DNA of 64,000 nt from Prorocentrum cordatum. Lineage: Eukaryota > Sar > Dinophyceae > Prorocentrales > Prorocentraceae. Where the stretch lies: the NCBI GenBank assembly GCA_963575745.1, contig CAUYUJ010015848.1, positions 1 through 64,000 on the forward strand. Direction: 5' to 3'. The position numbers and the translations under genes are program-made. Of this stretch, positions 1 through 11,122 are shown one piece after another (the first letter of the stretch is position 1; every line of letters starts with the position of its first letter). The notes below the pieces were generated by a model, which saw nothing but the letters and a program-made list of their open reading frames with translations, was not told the DNA's origin and did not search any database.

Positions 1-404
1 TCAGGGCTCTAGAAGCAATATACTATCAAAAGACTTGCGGGAACCGACTTTGCCCGCAGTACAGTTTGGCAGGTGACGGTGGTTGGCTTTACTTAACTCG
101 AGCTGTCAGCAATCTACAGACCTCTCACGCACACCAGTCGATGCAGAATGATCTGGCGCGTCACACTGGAAGCTCGAGAGTTCCTAGAAATGGCTGAGTC
201 AGGAGTTATGCTCGAACTACTGTCTCTATGTATGCGTGTTGCGAACGGTGTTTCGATGATAATTCGAGCTGAGTGCATGCTATGCATGCCAGGTATATTC
301 CAATCGAAGTAGCGACATGCGAGACATCGAATGGGAGCCTCGAGAGTGCCCAAATTGATTAGAATTTCAAAATCAATGAAAAATATCGATTTGTACAATT
401 TTAT
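1..404. repeat. Mosaic of A- and B-family fragments
   Basis: No gene is visible. Short pieces match the interior of the B family (TATCAAAAGACTTG followed by GGGAACCGACTT near 25-50) and the internal units of the A family (TTAACTCGAGCTGT near 92, then GCAGAATGATC near 140). Neither terminus of either family is present, so this is decayed repeat DNA cut off by the window edge. Confidence 0.6.
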
Positions 405-595
405 ATAGAGTCATTTTCAGTACCAGTTCACTTGAAGGAACCGACTTCATGTTGACTCCGAAAAAATCTCAACTTGAAGTTTTTGTAGAAAAGCTCCCAG
501 AAGCTCCCGCGTTGATGCTGAGCTTTCTCACGGATTCAAGGAGCTCTACGAGGTTCCCGGCGGTGACCAGGTTGACGGTTCACCGCCGGCGCCAG
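405..595 (+). mobile_element. B-family element, 3' part
   Basis: The 3' half of a B copy. The internal inverted repeat GAGCTCTACGAGGT starts at 541 and is followed by the terminal hairpin with stem GGCGGTGA/TCACCGCC and the end CGCCAG at 595. The next bases (TAGCTGGAAGCTAAGAG) are an A-family 5' piece, so this copy appears inserted in an A element at the point GCTAG/T. Its own 5' end lies in the decayed stretch to the left. Confidence 0.75.
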
Positions 596-616
596 TAGCT
601 GGAAGCTAAGAGTAAT

Positions 617-1014
617 ACCTCGTAGAGCTCTTCGTCATCGATGAGCTAGAGGAATTCCGGCGCGGGGTGGAGCTAGTTGGCCCACCCGGCCAGAAAGGAC
701 AATGTGACAACTTTTAGGTGGTTTTGCGATTTTTTGAAAGATATTTGACAATTCATTTTGAGAAAGCAGAATTTTACGCCGAGCATTGGCATATAAACTT
801 TGTTTCCTCAGCAGCTCAGCTCTCTAGAGGTAGTTTTAGTATCAGTTGACTTCCGGGAACCGACTTCATGTTGACTCCGAAAAATCTCAATTTTACGTTT
901 TTCTAGAAAAGCTCCAATAAGCTCTTCGCTTCGATCCTGAGCTTTCTTACGCGTGCAAGGAGCTCTACGAGGTTCCCGGCGGTGACCAGGTTGACGGTTC
1001 ACCGCCGGCGCCAG
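617..1014 (+). mobile_element. Complete B-family element, 398 bp
   Basis: Starts ACCTCGTAGAGCTC at 617 and contains GATGAGCTAGAGG and the AATTCCGGCGCGGGG block. The inverse repeat GAGCTCTACGAGGT is at 960 and the hairpin GGCGGTGA...TCACCGCC ends in CGCCAG at 1014. A T precedes it (616). The upstream TAGCTGGAAGCTAAGAGTAA and the downstream GTCCGGCGCG...AGCTAGTTGGC are two halves of one A element, so this copy is nested in A. No coding capacity is visible. Length and ends match several other full copies in the window. Confidence 0.85.
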
Positions 1015-1896
1015 GGTCCGGCGCGTCCCAGAGCTAGTTGGCAAAAGAAAAAAATCTCGACGGACCTTTTGGTGACTTTTGTCGGTTGAAAATTTCGTTC
1101 TCAAAATTTGACCATTCGTTAGAGCTCTAGTATTTTTTCTCATGATATTCGATCTTATTCCCGCTCGCCATCTTGATCTCAGCTCGATCGGGTAACTTTG
1201 AAGGCCAAAAAGCACACGGGCGGGAACGACCGTTTCGAGTCATCTTGATAGGCACTGTCGGTTTTCTCGAGATAACTCGAGCTCCAGGACACCTACAGAG
1301 CTGGTCAGCACAGCTAATGCGTTCAGAATGATCAGGCGCGTTCGCCTGTTGAATCCAGAGGTCTGAACTCGGTCTGCTAGCCGAGCTAGGGTCGCAAACC
1401 TATTCGTATTATTCGAGTCATTGTAGCAGACGCTCTCGGTTTTTCGTACTTAACTCGATCTATAGGGCAGCCACAGGGCTCATACTTACAGAAATCGATT
1501 GAGACTTACCAAGCGCGTTCGTCTGTTGCATCAAGAGCTCTGAAATCGGCCTCCTCTCCGAGCTAGGTTCGCGAACCTATTCGTATTGTTCGAGTCATCT
1601 TGAGAAGTGCTCTCGGTTTTCTGTACATAAATCGTGCTGGGGGAGGGCTATAGCTCTGCTGGTCACAGGAATCGATTTCGAGACATCAGGGGCGTCCGTT
1701 CGTCGAACCGATCGCTCGAAACTCGGTCTGCTGCTCGAACGAAATCTGCGAAACTGTTTTTGTTAGAGTCATCTTTGGAGGTTCATAAGCGAAAACTGGT
1801 CGTTCTCTGAAATTCGTTTCCACATTATATATTGTCAGGAAGCTCTACGAGTCCCCCGGCGGTAAGAAAGGTTGACGGTTTACCGCCGGCGCCCAG
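1015..1896 (+). mobile_element. A-family element, 5' end interrupted
   Basis: Begins in the A 5' region, just after the nested B copy, with AGCTAGTTGGCAAAAG and CTCGACGGACC. It continues through several degenerate tandem units of about 175-180 bp (each with an ACTCGAGCTGTAGGGCAGC-like core and GGTCTGAACTCGG) and ends GGAAGCTCTACGAGT at 1838, a hairpin, then CGCCCAG at 1896. Its first bases lie left of the B insertion, at about 596-615. Confidence 0.75.
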
Positions 1897-1921
1897 TAAT
1901 TCGGCGCGCTGGAGAGCTAGT

Positions 1922-3015
1922 AACTCGTAGAGCTTCCCTTAGCTAGTACTCGTAGAGCTTCCCTTAGCTAGTTATAGCTGGAAGCTTAAGAGTAATTCCG
2001 GGGAGCTGGAGAGCTAGTTGGCAAGAAAAATCTCGACGGACCTTTTGGTGACTTTTGGTCGGTTGAAAATTTTGTTCTCGAAATTTGACCATTCGTTAGA
2101 GCTCTAGTATTTTTTCTCATGATATTCGATCTTATTCCCGCTCGCCATCTTGATCTCAGCTCGATCGGGTAACTTTGAAGGCCAAAAAGCAGGCGGGCGG
2201 GAACGGCCATTTCGAGTCATCTTGATACGTGCTGTCGGTATTTTGTACTTAAGTCGAGCTGTAGGGCAGCTACAGTGTTGGTAAGTACACGTATCGCTCT
2301 CAGAATGATCAGGCGCGTTCGCCTGTTGAATCTAGAGGTCTGAACTCGGTCTGCTACCCGAGCTAGGGTCGAAAACTTAATCGTATTATTCGAGTCATTG
2401 TAACAGACGCTCTCGGTTTTTCGTACTTAACTCGATCTGTAGGGCATGAGCTGATAATCACAGAGATCGATTGGGAACTATCAAGCGTATTATCAGACGC
2501 GTTCGCCGGTTGAATCCATAGGTCTAAACTCGGTCTGCTAGCCGAGCTAGGTCCGCAAACCTATTCGTATTATTCGAGTCTACTTGATACGCGTTGTCGG
2601 TATTTTCTACTTAACTCGAGCTGTATGGCAGCTACAGTGCTTGTAAGCACCTGTATCACACTCGGAATCATCAGGCGCGTTCGCCTGTCGAATCGAGAGC
2701 TCTGAACTCGGTTTGTTGCGTGATCGAGAATGACGAAACTATTCGTAATTCTCCTGTCATCTTGAGAGCTACTGTCGGCGTTCTGCACTTAATTCGGGCT
2801 GTACGAGGGAGGCTGCAGGGCGGGTAATCACAGGAATCGATTCGGATCAGACGCGTCCGTCTGTCGCATTCAGAGGTCTGAACTCGGTCTGATACTCGAG
2901 TTGGGCTCAAAAAGTATTCGTTCTCTGCAATTTTCTTCCGACAGTATATGTTGTCAGGAAGCTCTACGAGTCCCCCGGCGGTAACAAAGGTTGACGGTTT
3001 ACCGCCGGCGCCCAG
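1922..3015 (+). mobile_element. A-family element, nested, about 1.09 kb
   Basis: AACTCGTAGAGCTTCCC occurs at 1922 and again at 1948, so the 5' end is doubled or one short copy sits in another. The body has the usual order: AGCTAGTTGGCAAG, TCTCGACGG, GGTTGAAAATTT, about five internal tandem units, then GGAAGCTCTACGAGT near 2958 and the hairpin ending CCCAG at 3015. The flanks GAGAGCTAG (to 1920) and TTGGCAAGAAAAA (from 3016) form an uninterrupted A sequence when this copy is removed. Confidence 0.8.
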
Positions 3016-4009
3016 TTGGCAAGAAAAATCTCGACGGAACTTTTGGTGACTTTTGCTCGGTTGAAAATTCCGTTCTCGAAATTTGACAATTCGTTAGAGC
3101 TCTAGTATTTTTTCCCGTGATATTCGATCTTATTCGCGCTCTCCATCTCGATCTCAGCTCGATGGGGTAACTTTAAAGGCCAAAAAGCACTCTGGCGGGA
3201 TCGGCCGTTCCGAGTCATCTTGATATGCGCTGACGGTTTTCGGAACATAACTCAGCTCTAGGGCAGCTACAGAGCCGGTGAGCACAGCTAACGCATGCAG
3301 AATGATCAGGAGCGTTCGCCTGTTGAACCCAGAGGTCTGAACGCGGTCTGTCAGCCGAGCTAGGTCCGCAAACCTGTTTGTATTATTCGAGTCAACTTGA
3401 TACGCGTTTTCGGTATGTTCAACTTAACTCGAGCTGTAGGGCAGCTACAGTGCTGGTAAGCACTCCTATCGCACTCAGAATGATAAGACGCGTTCGCCTG
3501 TTGGATCCATAGGTCTGAACTCGGTCTGCTAGCCGAGCTAGGTCCGCAAACCTATTTGTATTATTCGAGTCAACTTGATACGCGTTGTCGGTATTTTCTA
3601 CTAAACTCGAGCTGTAGGGCAGCTACAGTGCTGGTGAGCACGCCTACCGCACTCAGAATCATCAGGCGCGTTCGCTGTTGAATCCAGAGCTCTGAACTCG
3701 GTCTGTTGCGCGATCTAGAATCACGAAACTGTTCCTATTCTTCATTCAAGCCATCTTGAGAGCTACTGTCGGCGTTCTGCACTCAATTCGGGCTGTAGGG
3801 AGGCTGCAGGGCGGGTAATCACAGGAATCGATTCGGAGACATCAGACGCGTCCGTCTGTCGCATTCAGAGGTCTGAACTCGGTCTGATACTCGAGTTGGG
3901 CTCAAAAACTACTCGTTCTCTGCATTTTTTTGCGACAGTATATGTTGTCAGGAAGCTCTACGAGTCCCCCGGCGGTAACAAAGGTTGACGGTTTACCGCC
4001 GGCGCCCAG
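3016..4009 (+). mobile_element. A-family element, resumed 3' part
   Basis: Continues the A copy whose 5' piece is at 1897-1920, interrupted by the element at 1922-3015. It contains the TTGGCAAG...CTCGACGG block, four to five tandem units of about 178 bp (cores near 3250, 3429, 3607 and 3786), GGAAGCTCTACGAGT near 3953 and the hairpin with loop ACAAAGGTTGACGG, ending CCCAG at 4009. Confidence 0.8.
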
Positions 4010-4312
4010 TTTGGGTGGTTTTGCAATTTCTTGAAAGATGTTTGACAATTCATTTTGAGAAAGCAGATTTTTCGCACCTGTAAACGACCACGAGGGCCTC
4101 TCTCTCTTAGTATGAGCTCTGTAGGCGCACTTTTACTATCAAAACACTTGGAGGAACCATCTTCATGTCGACACGAAAAAAAAACAATTCTTCTCTTTTT
4201 CGAGAAATGCTTCCAGAAGCTCTCTCTTTCGACTCCGAGCACTCTTACGCGTGAAATGAGCTCTACGAGGTTTTCGGCGGTGACCAGGTTGACGGTTCAC
4301 CGCCGGCGCCAG
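4010..4312 (+). mobile_element. B-family element, resumed 3' part
   Basis: Starts inside the B body at TTTGGGTGGTTTTGC and runs through TTGACAATTCATTTTGAG, TACTATCAAAACACTTGG and GAGCTCTACGAGG (4258) to the hairpin of the GTGA/TCAC type, ending CGCCAG at 4312. The missing 5' half would lie upstream of the A copies inserted in it. Confidence 0.7.
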
Positions 4313-5775
4313 TTGGCAAGAAAAATCTCGACGGAACTTTTGCTGACTTTTGCTCGGTTGAAAATTTTGTTCTCGAAATTTGACAATTCGTTAGAGCTCT
4401 AGTATTTTTTCCCGTGATATTCGACCTTATTCCCGCTCGCCATCGTGATCTCAGCTCGATCGGGTAATTTTGAAGGTCAAAAAGCACTGTGGCGGGATCG
4501 GCCGTTTCGAGTCATCTTGATATGCGCTGACGGTTTTGTGAACATAACTCGAGCTCTAGGGCAGCTACAGAGCTGGTAAGCACAGCTGACGCATGCAGAA
4601 TGATCAGGCGCGTTCGCCTGTTCAATCCAGAGGTCTGAACTCGGTCTGTCAGCCGAGCTAGGTCTGTAAACCTGTTTGTATTATTCGAGTCAACTTGATA
4701 CGCGTTATCGGTATTTTCTACTTAACTCGAGCTGTAGGACAGCTACAGTGCTGGTAAGCACTCCTACTGCACTCAGAATGATCAGACGCGTTCGCCTGTT
4801 GAATCCATAGGTCTAAACTCGGTCTGCTAGCCGAGCTAGGCCCGCAAACCTATTCGTATTATTCGAGTCAACTTGATACGCGTTGTCGGTATTTTCTACT
4901 TAACTCGGGCTGTGGGACAGCTAAAGTGCTGGTAAGCACAACTACCGCACTCAGAATCATCAGGCGCGTTCGCCTGTCGAATCGAGAGCTCTGAACTCGG
5001 TCTGTTGCGCGATCCAGTCATCTTGAGAGCTACCGTCGGCGTTCTGCACTTAACTCGGGCTGTAGGGGGGCTTCAGGGCTGGAAATCACAGAAATCGATT
5101 CGGAGACATCAGACGCGTCCGTCTGTTGCATTCAGAGGTCCGAACTCGGTCTGATACTCGAGTTGGGCTGAAACACTATTCGTTCTCTGCACACAGACTC
5201 ACAGAGACACCAGCACACAAACATACAGACACACAGACTCGGACACAGGGACAGAAAAGACACGCACATAAGGACACAGACATAGACACACAAAAACACA
5301 CAGAGACGCCAACACACAGACAGACACTGACACACACACACAGAGATACAGAGACACACATCTCGAAGAATATTTAGTTGTTGCTATATTATTTTATGTT
5401 TCTCAAATTTAATCATTGTGTTTGTTTGTTTTCGTTTTTATTATGGTTTCTGCATTATTTAGTTATGTGTGTTATTTGTTTATAATAAGAATCACGAAAC
5501 TGTTCGTATTCTCCCAGTTATCTTGAGAGCTACTCTTGGCGTTCTGCACTTAATTCGGGCTGTAGGGAGGCTGCAGGGGGGTAATCACAGAAATCGATTC
5601 GGAGACATCAGACGCGTCCGTCTGTCGCATTCAGAGGTCTCAACTCGGTCTGATACTCGAGTTTGGCTGAAAAACTATTTGTTCTCTGCATTTTTTTCCG
5701 ACAGTATATGTTGTCAGGAAGCTCTACGAGTCCCCCGGCGGTAACAAAGGTTGACGGTTTACCACCGGCGCCCAG
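4313..5775 (+). mobile_element. A-family element with internal microsatellite insert
   Basis: Starts at TTGGCAAGAAAAATCTCG directly after the previous CCAG, so it is the resumed half of an interrupted copy. Tandem units have cores near 4547, 4727, 4906 and 5056, a spacing of about 150-180 bp. The array is broken at 5191-5488 by a CACAGA-rich microsatellite and AT-rich spacer, then resumes with AATCACGAAACTGTTCG. It ends GGAAGCTCTACGAGT near 5718 and CCCAG at 5775. Confidence 0.75.
5191..5488. repeat. ACACAGAC-type microsatellite and AT-rich spacer
   Basis: A degenerate run of ACAGACACACAGAG motifs (about 5191-5365) is followed by about 120 bases rich in T and A. It splits an A-family tandem unit between TTCTCTGCA and AATCACGAAACTG. 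Open frames on both strands here are a by-product of the low-complexity run. Confidence 0.8.
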
Positions 5776-7948
5776 TTGGCAGGACAAATCTCGACGGAAC
5801 TTTTGATGACTTTTGCTCGGTTGAAAATAACTCGTAGAGCTTCCCTTAGCTAGTTATAGCTGGAAGCTAAGAGTAATTCCGGCGCGCTGGAGAGCTAGTT
5901 GGCAAGAAAAATCTCGACGGAACTTTTGGTGACTTTTGCTCGGTTGAAAATAACTCGTAGAGCTTCCCTTAGCTAGTTATAGCTGGAAGCTAAGAGTAAT
6001 TCCGGCGCGCGCTGGAGAGCTAGTTGGCAAGAAAAATCTCGACGGAACTTTTGCTGACTTTTGCTCGGTTGAAAATTTCGTTCTCGAAATTTGACAATTC
6101 GTTAGAGCTCTAGTATTTTTTCCCGTGATATTCGATCTTATTCCCGCTCGCCATCTTGATCTCAGCTCGATCGGGTAACTTTGAAGGCCAAAAAGCACTC
6201 TGGCGGGATCGGCCGTTTCGAGTGATCTTGATATGCGCTCACGGTTTTCTGAAGATAACTCGAGCTCTAGGGCAGCTACAGAGCTGGTAAGTACAGCTAA
6301 CGCATGCAGAATGATCAGGCGCGTTCGGCTGTTGAACCCAGAGGTCTGAACTCGGTCTGTCAGCCGAGCTAGGTCCGCAAACCTGTTTTTATTATTCGAG
6401 TCAACTCGATACGCGTTGTCGGTATTTTCTACTTAACTCGAACTGTAGGGCAGCTACAGTGCACGTGAGCACTGCTACCGCGCTCAGAATCATCAGAAGC
6501 GTTCGCCTGTTGAATCCATAGGTCTAAACTCTGTCTGCTAGCCGAGCTAGGTCCGCAAACCTATTCGTATTATTCGAGTCAACTTGATACGCGTTGTCGG
6601 TACTCAACTCGCGCTGTAGGGCAGCTACAGTGCTGGTAAGCACTGTAGCTTCCCAGCACGTTCGGGCGCTCAGAATCATCAGGCGCGTTCGTCTGTTGAA
6701 TCCAGAGCTCTGAACTCGGTCTGTTGCGCGATCCAGAATCACGAAACTGTTTGTATTCTTCCAGTCATCTTGAGAGCTACTGTCGGCGTTCTGCACTTAA
6801 CTCGGGCTGTAGGGAGGCTGCAGGCCGGATATTAGAGGGATCGATTCGGAGACATCAGACGCGTCCGTCTGTCGCATTTAGAAGTCTCAACCCGGTCTGA
6901 TACTCGAGTTGGGCTGAAAAACTATTCGTTCTCTGCAATTTTTGCCGACAGTATATGTTGTCAGGAAGCTCTACGAGTCCCCCGGCGGTAACAAAGGTTG
7001 ACGGTTTACCGCCGGCGCCCAGTTTCGTTCTCGAAATTTGACAATTCGTTAGAGCTCTAGTATTTTTTCCCGTGATATTCGATCTTATTCCCGCTCTCCA
7101 TCTTGATATCAGCTCGATCGGGTAACTTTGAAGGCCAAAAAGCACTCTGGCGGGATCGGCCGTTTCGAGTCATCTTGATATGCGCTGACGGTTTTCTGAA
7201 CATAACTCGAGCTCTAGGGTAGCTACAGAGCTGATAAGCACAGCTAACGCATGCAGAATGATCAGGCGCGTTCGCCTGTTGAACCCAGAGGTCTGAACAC
7301 GGTCTGTCAGCCGAGCTAAGTCCGCAAACCTATTCGTATTATTCGAGTCAACTCGATACGCGTTGTCGGTAGTCTCGATACGCGTTGTCGGTATTTTCTA
7401 CTTAACTCGAGCTAGGGCAGCTACAGTGCTGGTAAGCACTGCTATCGCACTCAGAATGATCAGACGCGTCCGTCTGTCGCATTCAGAGGTCTAAACTCGG
7501 TTTGCTATCTGAGCTAGGTCCGCAAACCTATTCGTATTATTCGAGTAAACTTGATACGCGTTGTCGGTATTTTCTACTTAACTCGAGCTGCAGTGCTGGT
7601 CGCAGGAATCGATTTGAAGAGATCAGGCGCGTCCGCCTGTCGAATCCAGAGCTCGGAACTCGGTCTGCTGCCCGAACTAGGTCCGCGAAACTATTGTATT
7701 GTTCGAGTCATCGTGAGAGGTGCTGTCGGTTTTCTGCACTTAACTCGGGCTGTAGGGGGGCTGCAGGGCTGGTAATGGCAGGAGTCGATTCGCAGACATC
7801 AGACGCGTGCGCCTGTCCCATTAGGTCAAAGAATATTGACTATCAGTCTGAATGTTGGTAGGTGCTGTCGGTTTTCTCAACTTAAGTCGAGCAGCTCTAC
7901 GAGTCCCCCGGCGGTAACCAAGGTTGACGGTTTACCGCCGGCGCCCAG
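5776..7948 (+). mobile_element. Two A elements, one nested in the other
   Basis: A stub (5776-5827) stops at GGTTGAAAA. A new copy begins AACTCGTAGAGCTTCC at 5829 and stops at the same GGTTGAAAA at 5950. A third begins at 5952 and runs intact to CCCAG at 7022. Sequence then resumes with TTTCGTTCTCGAAATTTG, the continuation of GGTTGAAAA, and reaches its own GCTCTACGAGT and CCCAG at 7948. The outer copy is therefore 5829-5950 plus 7023-7948, and the inner copy is 5952-7022. Both insertions used the same site, AAAAT/TTCG. Confidence 0.8.
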
Positions 7949-8950
7949 TAATTCGAAAACGCTGGCAGGCTTGTTGGCTCGAAAAATCTCGACTGAACTT
8001 TTCACAACTTTGGCTCGGTTGAAAATTATGTTCTCGAAATCTGACCATTCGTTAGAGCTCTAGTATTTTTTCCCATGATCTATGATCTTATTCCCGCTCG
8101 CCATCTCGGATCTCAGCTCGATCGGGTGGGTATTACTATCGAAAAGCGTCATGGCGGGGGCCGTTTTGAGTCATCTTGATACGCGCTAACGGTTTTCTGA
8201 ATATATCGCGAGCTTTAGGACAGCTACAGAGCTGGTAAGCACAGCTAATCGATGTAGAATGATCAGGCGCGTTCGCCTGTTCAATCCAAAGGTCTGAACT
8301 CGGTCTGTTAGCCGAGCTAGGTCCGGAAACCTATTCGTATTATTCGAGTCATCTGAACAGAAACTCTCGGTTTTCTGTACTTAACTCGAGCTGTAGGACA
8401 GCTACAGAGCTGATATTTACAGAAACCGATTCAGAATCATCAGTTGCGTTTGTCTGTCGAATCCAGAGCTCTGAACTCGGTCTGCTGCCCGATCTAGAAT
8501 CGCGAAAATATTCGTATTGGTCGAGTCATCTTGAGAAGTGCTCTCGGTTTCCTGCACAAAACTCGCGCTGAGAGGGACTACAGTGCTTGTGGTCACAGGA
8601 ATCGATTTGAAGACATCAGGCGCGTCCGCCTGTGGAATCCAGAGCTCTGAACTCTGTCTGCTGCTCGAACTAGGTCCGCGAAACTATTCGTATTGTTCGA
8701 GTCATCCTGAGAGATGCTGTCGGTTTTCTGCACTTCACTCGGGCTGTAGGGGGGCTGCAGGGCTGGTAATGACAGGAGTCGATTCGCAGACATCAAACGC
8801 GTCCGCCTGTCGCATTCAGAGGTAAAAAAATATTCACTATGAGTCGGAATATTGGTAGGTGCTGTCGGTTTTCTCAACTTAAGTCGAGCTAGGAAGCTCT
8901 ACGAGTCTCCCGGCGGTAACCAAGGTTGACGGTTTACCGCCGGCGCCCAG
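7949..8950 (+). mobile_element. A-family element, 3' part
   Basis: Resumes after a CCCAG with TAATTCGAAAACGCTGG and TTGGCTCGAAAAATCTCG, so its 5' tip is further left. About four degenerate tandem units of about 175-180 bp follow. GGAAGCTCTACGAGT is near 8892, and the hairpin with loop AACCAAGGTTGACGG ends CCCAG at 8950. No open frame here looks like a protein. Confidence 0.75.
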
Positions 8951-9257
8951 TGTGGTAATCTGGGGTCGGTGTTTTTCATTTTATGCAAAATTTACTTCGT
9001 TTTTAGAAGTGAGATTTTTATTCCCTGTAGTAAGCTATGGCGCACCTTCTGGTAATTTTTGTATGGCTCTAGGTCCAGTATTACTACGAAAACACTTGGA
9101 GGAATCCCCTGTATGGAAACCGAAAATCGTCATTTTTCGAATGTTTCGGCTCTCGCTTTAGAAGCTTCCTTCACGTGTTCGGAAGAGCGCTGTGTAAGAA
9201 GAGAGCTCTAGGAGGTGCCTGGCGGTAACTTGGTTGACGGTTTACCGCCGGTTCCAG
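8951..9257 (+). mobile_element. B-family element, resumed 3' part
   Basis: Starts mid-body at TGTGGTAATCTGGGGTCGG, has GTCCAGTATTACTACGAAAAC, then GAGCTCTAGGAGG near 9209 and the hairpin GGCGGTAA...TTACCGCC, ending GGTTCCAG at 9257. This is the subgroup with a TTCCAG end. Confidence 0.7.
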
Positions 9258-9387
9258 TATGCGCCCTGTTTGCTCTCCGGGTTTGGGATGCTACCAAGTT
9301 GCTAGAAGCTTAAGAGTAATACCTCGTAGCTCTTCGTCGTCGATGGGCCAGAGCAATTCCGGCGCGGGGTGGAGCTAGTTGGCCCAG
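9258..9387 (+). mobile_element. Miniature B element (71 bp) in a fragment
   Basis: TGCTAGAAGCTTAAGAGTAA is an A 5' piece. A B 5' end starts at 9317 (ACCTCGTAGCTCTTCG), runs only to GGAGCTAGTTGGCCCAG at 9387, and is followed by TTCTGGGGCGCTGG, the expected A continuation. The element is thus bounded like a full copy but lacks the middle and the hairpin. It probably arose by deletion between GGCCC and GCCCAG. Confidence 0.55.
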
Positions 9388-10532
9388 TTCTGGGGCGCTG
9401 GAGAGCTAGTTGGCAAGAAAAATCTCCACAGACCTTTTGCTGACTTTTAGTCGGTTGAAAATTTGGTTCTCAAAATTCAACAGGACAGCTAAATAGCTGG
9501 TAAGCACAGCTAATCGATTCAGAATGATTAGGCGCGTTCGCCTGTTGAAGCCAGAGGTCTGAATTTGGTCTGCTAGCCGAGCTAGGTGCGCAAACCTATT
9601 CGTATTATTCGAGTCATCTTCACAGGCGCTCTCCGTTTTCTGTACTTAACTCGAGCTACAGGACAGCTAAAGAGCCGATACGTACAGAATCGGATTCAGA
9701 ATCATCAGTGGCCTTTGTCTGTTGAATGCAGAGCTCTGAACTCGGTCTGCTGCCCGATCTAGAATCGCGAAACTATTCGTATTGTTCGAGTCGCTTGCGA
9801 GATGCTGTCGGTTCCCTGCACTTAACTCGGGCTGTAGGGGGGCTGCATGGCTGCGTATCACCGGAATCGATTCGGAGACATCAGGCGCGTTCGCCTGCGG
9901 AATCCAGAGCTCCGACCTCGGTCTGTTGCCCGAACTAGGTCCGCGAAACTATTCGTATTGTTCGAGTCATCCTGAGAGATGCTGTCGGTTTTCTGCACTT
10001 ATCTCGGCAGGGCTGGTAATCACAGGGATCGATTCAGAGACATCAGACGCGTTCGGCTGTCGCATGCAGAGGTCTGAACTCGGTCTGATACTCGAACTAG
10101 GTTTGCCAAACTATTCGTATTGTTCGAGTCATCTTGAGAGGTGCTGTCGATTTACGCACGAACTCGGGCTGTAAGGGGGCTGCAGGGCTGGTAATCACAG
10201 AAATCGATTCAGAGACATGAGACGCGTATGCAGGGGTCTGAACTCGGTCTGACACTAGAGCTAGGTTTGCCAAACTATTCGTATTATTCGAGTCATCTTG
10301 AGAGGTGCTGTCGATTTTCGTATGCAACTCGGGCTGCAGGAGAGCTACAGAGCTCGTACAGAAGACAATCTAGAAGCATCGGCGGCGTTCGTCTTTTGCA
10401 TCCGAGAGGTCTGAAACTGCCTGGGCTGAAAATTATTTTTTCTGTGCAATTTCTTTCGACATTATATGTTATCAGGAAGCTCTACGAGTCTCCCGGCGGT
10501 AAGAAAGGCTGACGGTTACCGCCTGCGCCCAG
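9388..10532 (+). mobile_element. A-family element
   Basis: Starts at the GGGGCGCTGGAGAGCTAG block after the miniature B. It contains TTGGCAAGAAAAATCTC and GTCGGTTGAAAATTTG, then about five tandem units, and ends GGAAGCTCTACGAGT near 10476 and CCCAG at 10532. The hairpin is slightly damaged (GGCGGTAA...TTACCGCC with GCCTGC after it). It sits in a B element that resumes at TGACAACTTTTGGGTGG. Confidence 0.75.
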
Positions 10533-11122
10533 TGACAACTTTTGGGTGGTTTTGCGAATATTTGAAAGATATTTGACAATTCATTTTGAGAAAGCAGATT
10601 TTTCGCACCTGTACACGACTATGAGGGCCTCTGCGTCTTAATATGAGCTCTGTACATGCTTTTTTACTATCAAAACACTTGGCGGAACCAGCTTCATATC
10701 GACATTAAAAAATCATGTTTTCTCTTTTCCTCTCCGGGTTTTGGATGCTGCCAAGTGAGCTAGAGGAATTCCGGCGCGGGGTGGAGCTAGTTGGCCGACC
10801 CGACCAGAAAGGACAATGTGGCAACTTTTTGGTGATTTTGGAATTATTTGAAAGATATTTCGCCATTTATTTTGAGAAAGCAGATTTTTCGCCCCTGTAA
10901 ACGAATATGAGGGCCCCTCCGTCTTAATATGAGCTCTCTAGATGCATTTTTACTATCAAAACACTTGGCGCACCAACTTTATGTCGACATGCAAGACATC
11001 AAATTTTCTCTTTCTCGAGAAATGCATCCAGAAGTCTTTTGATGCTGAGCACTCTTTGGCGTGCTAGCAGCTCTACGAGGTTCCCGGCGGTAACCAGGTT
11101 GACGGTTCACCGCCGGCGCCAG
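10533..11122 (+). mobile_element. Two joined B-family parts
   Basis: The first B body runs 10533-10732 without reaching its 3' end. After a linker CCTCTCCGGGTTTTGGATGC, a second B starts within its 5' region (GAGCTAGAGGAATTCCGG, 10757) and reaches GCTCTACGAGG near 11070 and CGCCAG at 11122. Its stem pairs GGCGGTAA with TCACCGCC, leaving one A/C mismatch, a mixture of the two hairpin types. Confidence 0.65.

Noticed and set aside
617-1014. Classical Helitron (5' TC, 3' CTRR)
   Set aside because: The copies start ACC/AAC and end CAG, and they carry an inverted-repeat pair that classical Helitrons lack. The Helentron/Helitron2 type fits better.
617-1014. Ordinary MITE of a TIR transposon
   Set aside because: The inner copy of the inverted repeat lies about 50 bp from the 3' end and the flanks show no duplication beyond a T, which is unusual for DDE-type MITEs. 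I keep it as the main alternative.
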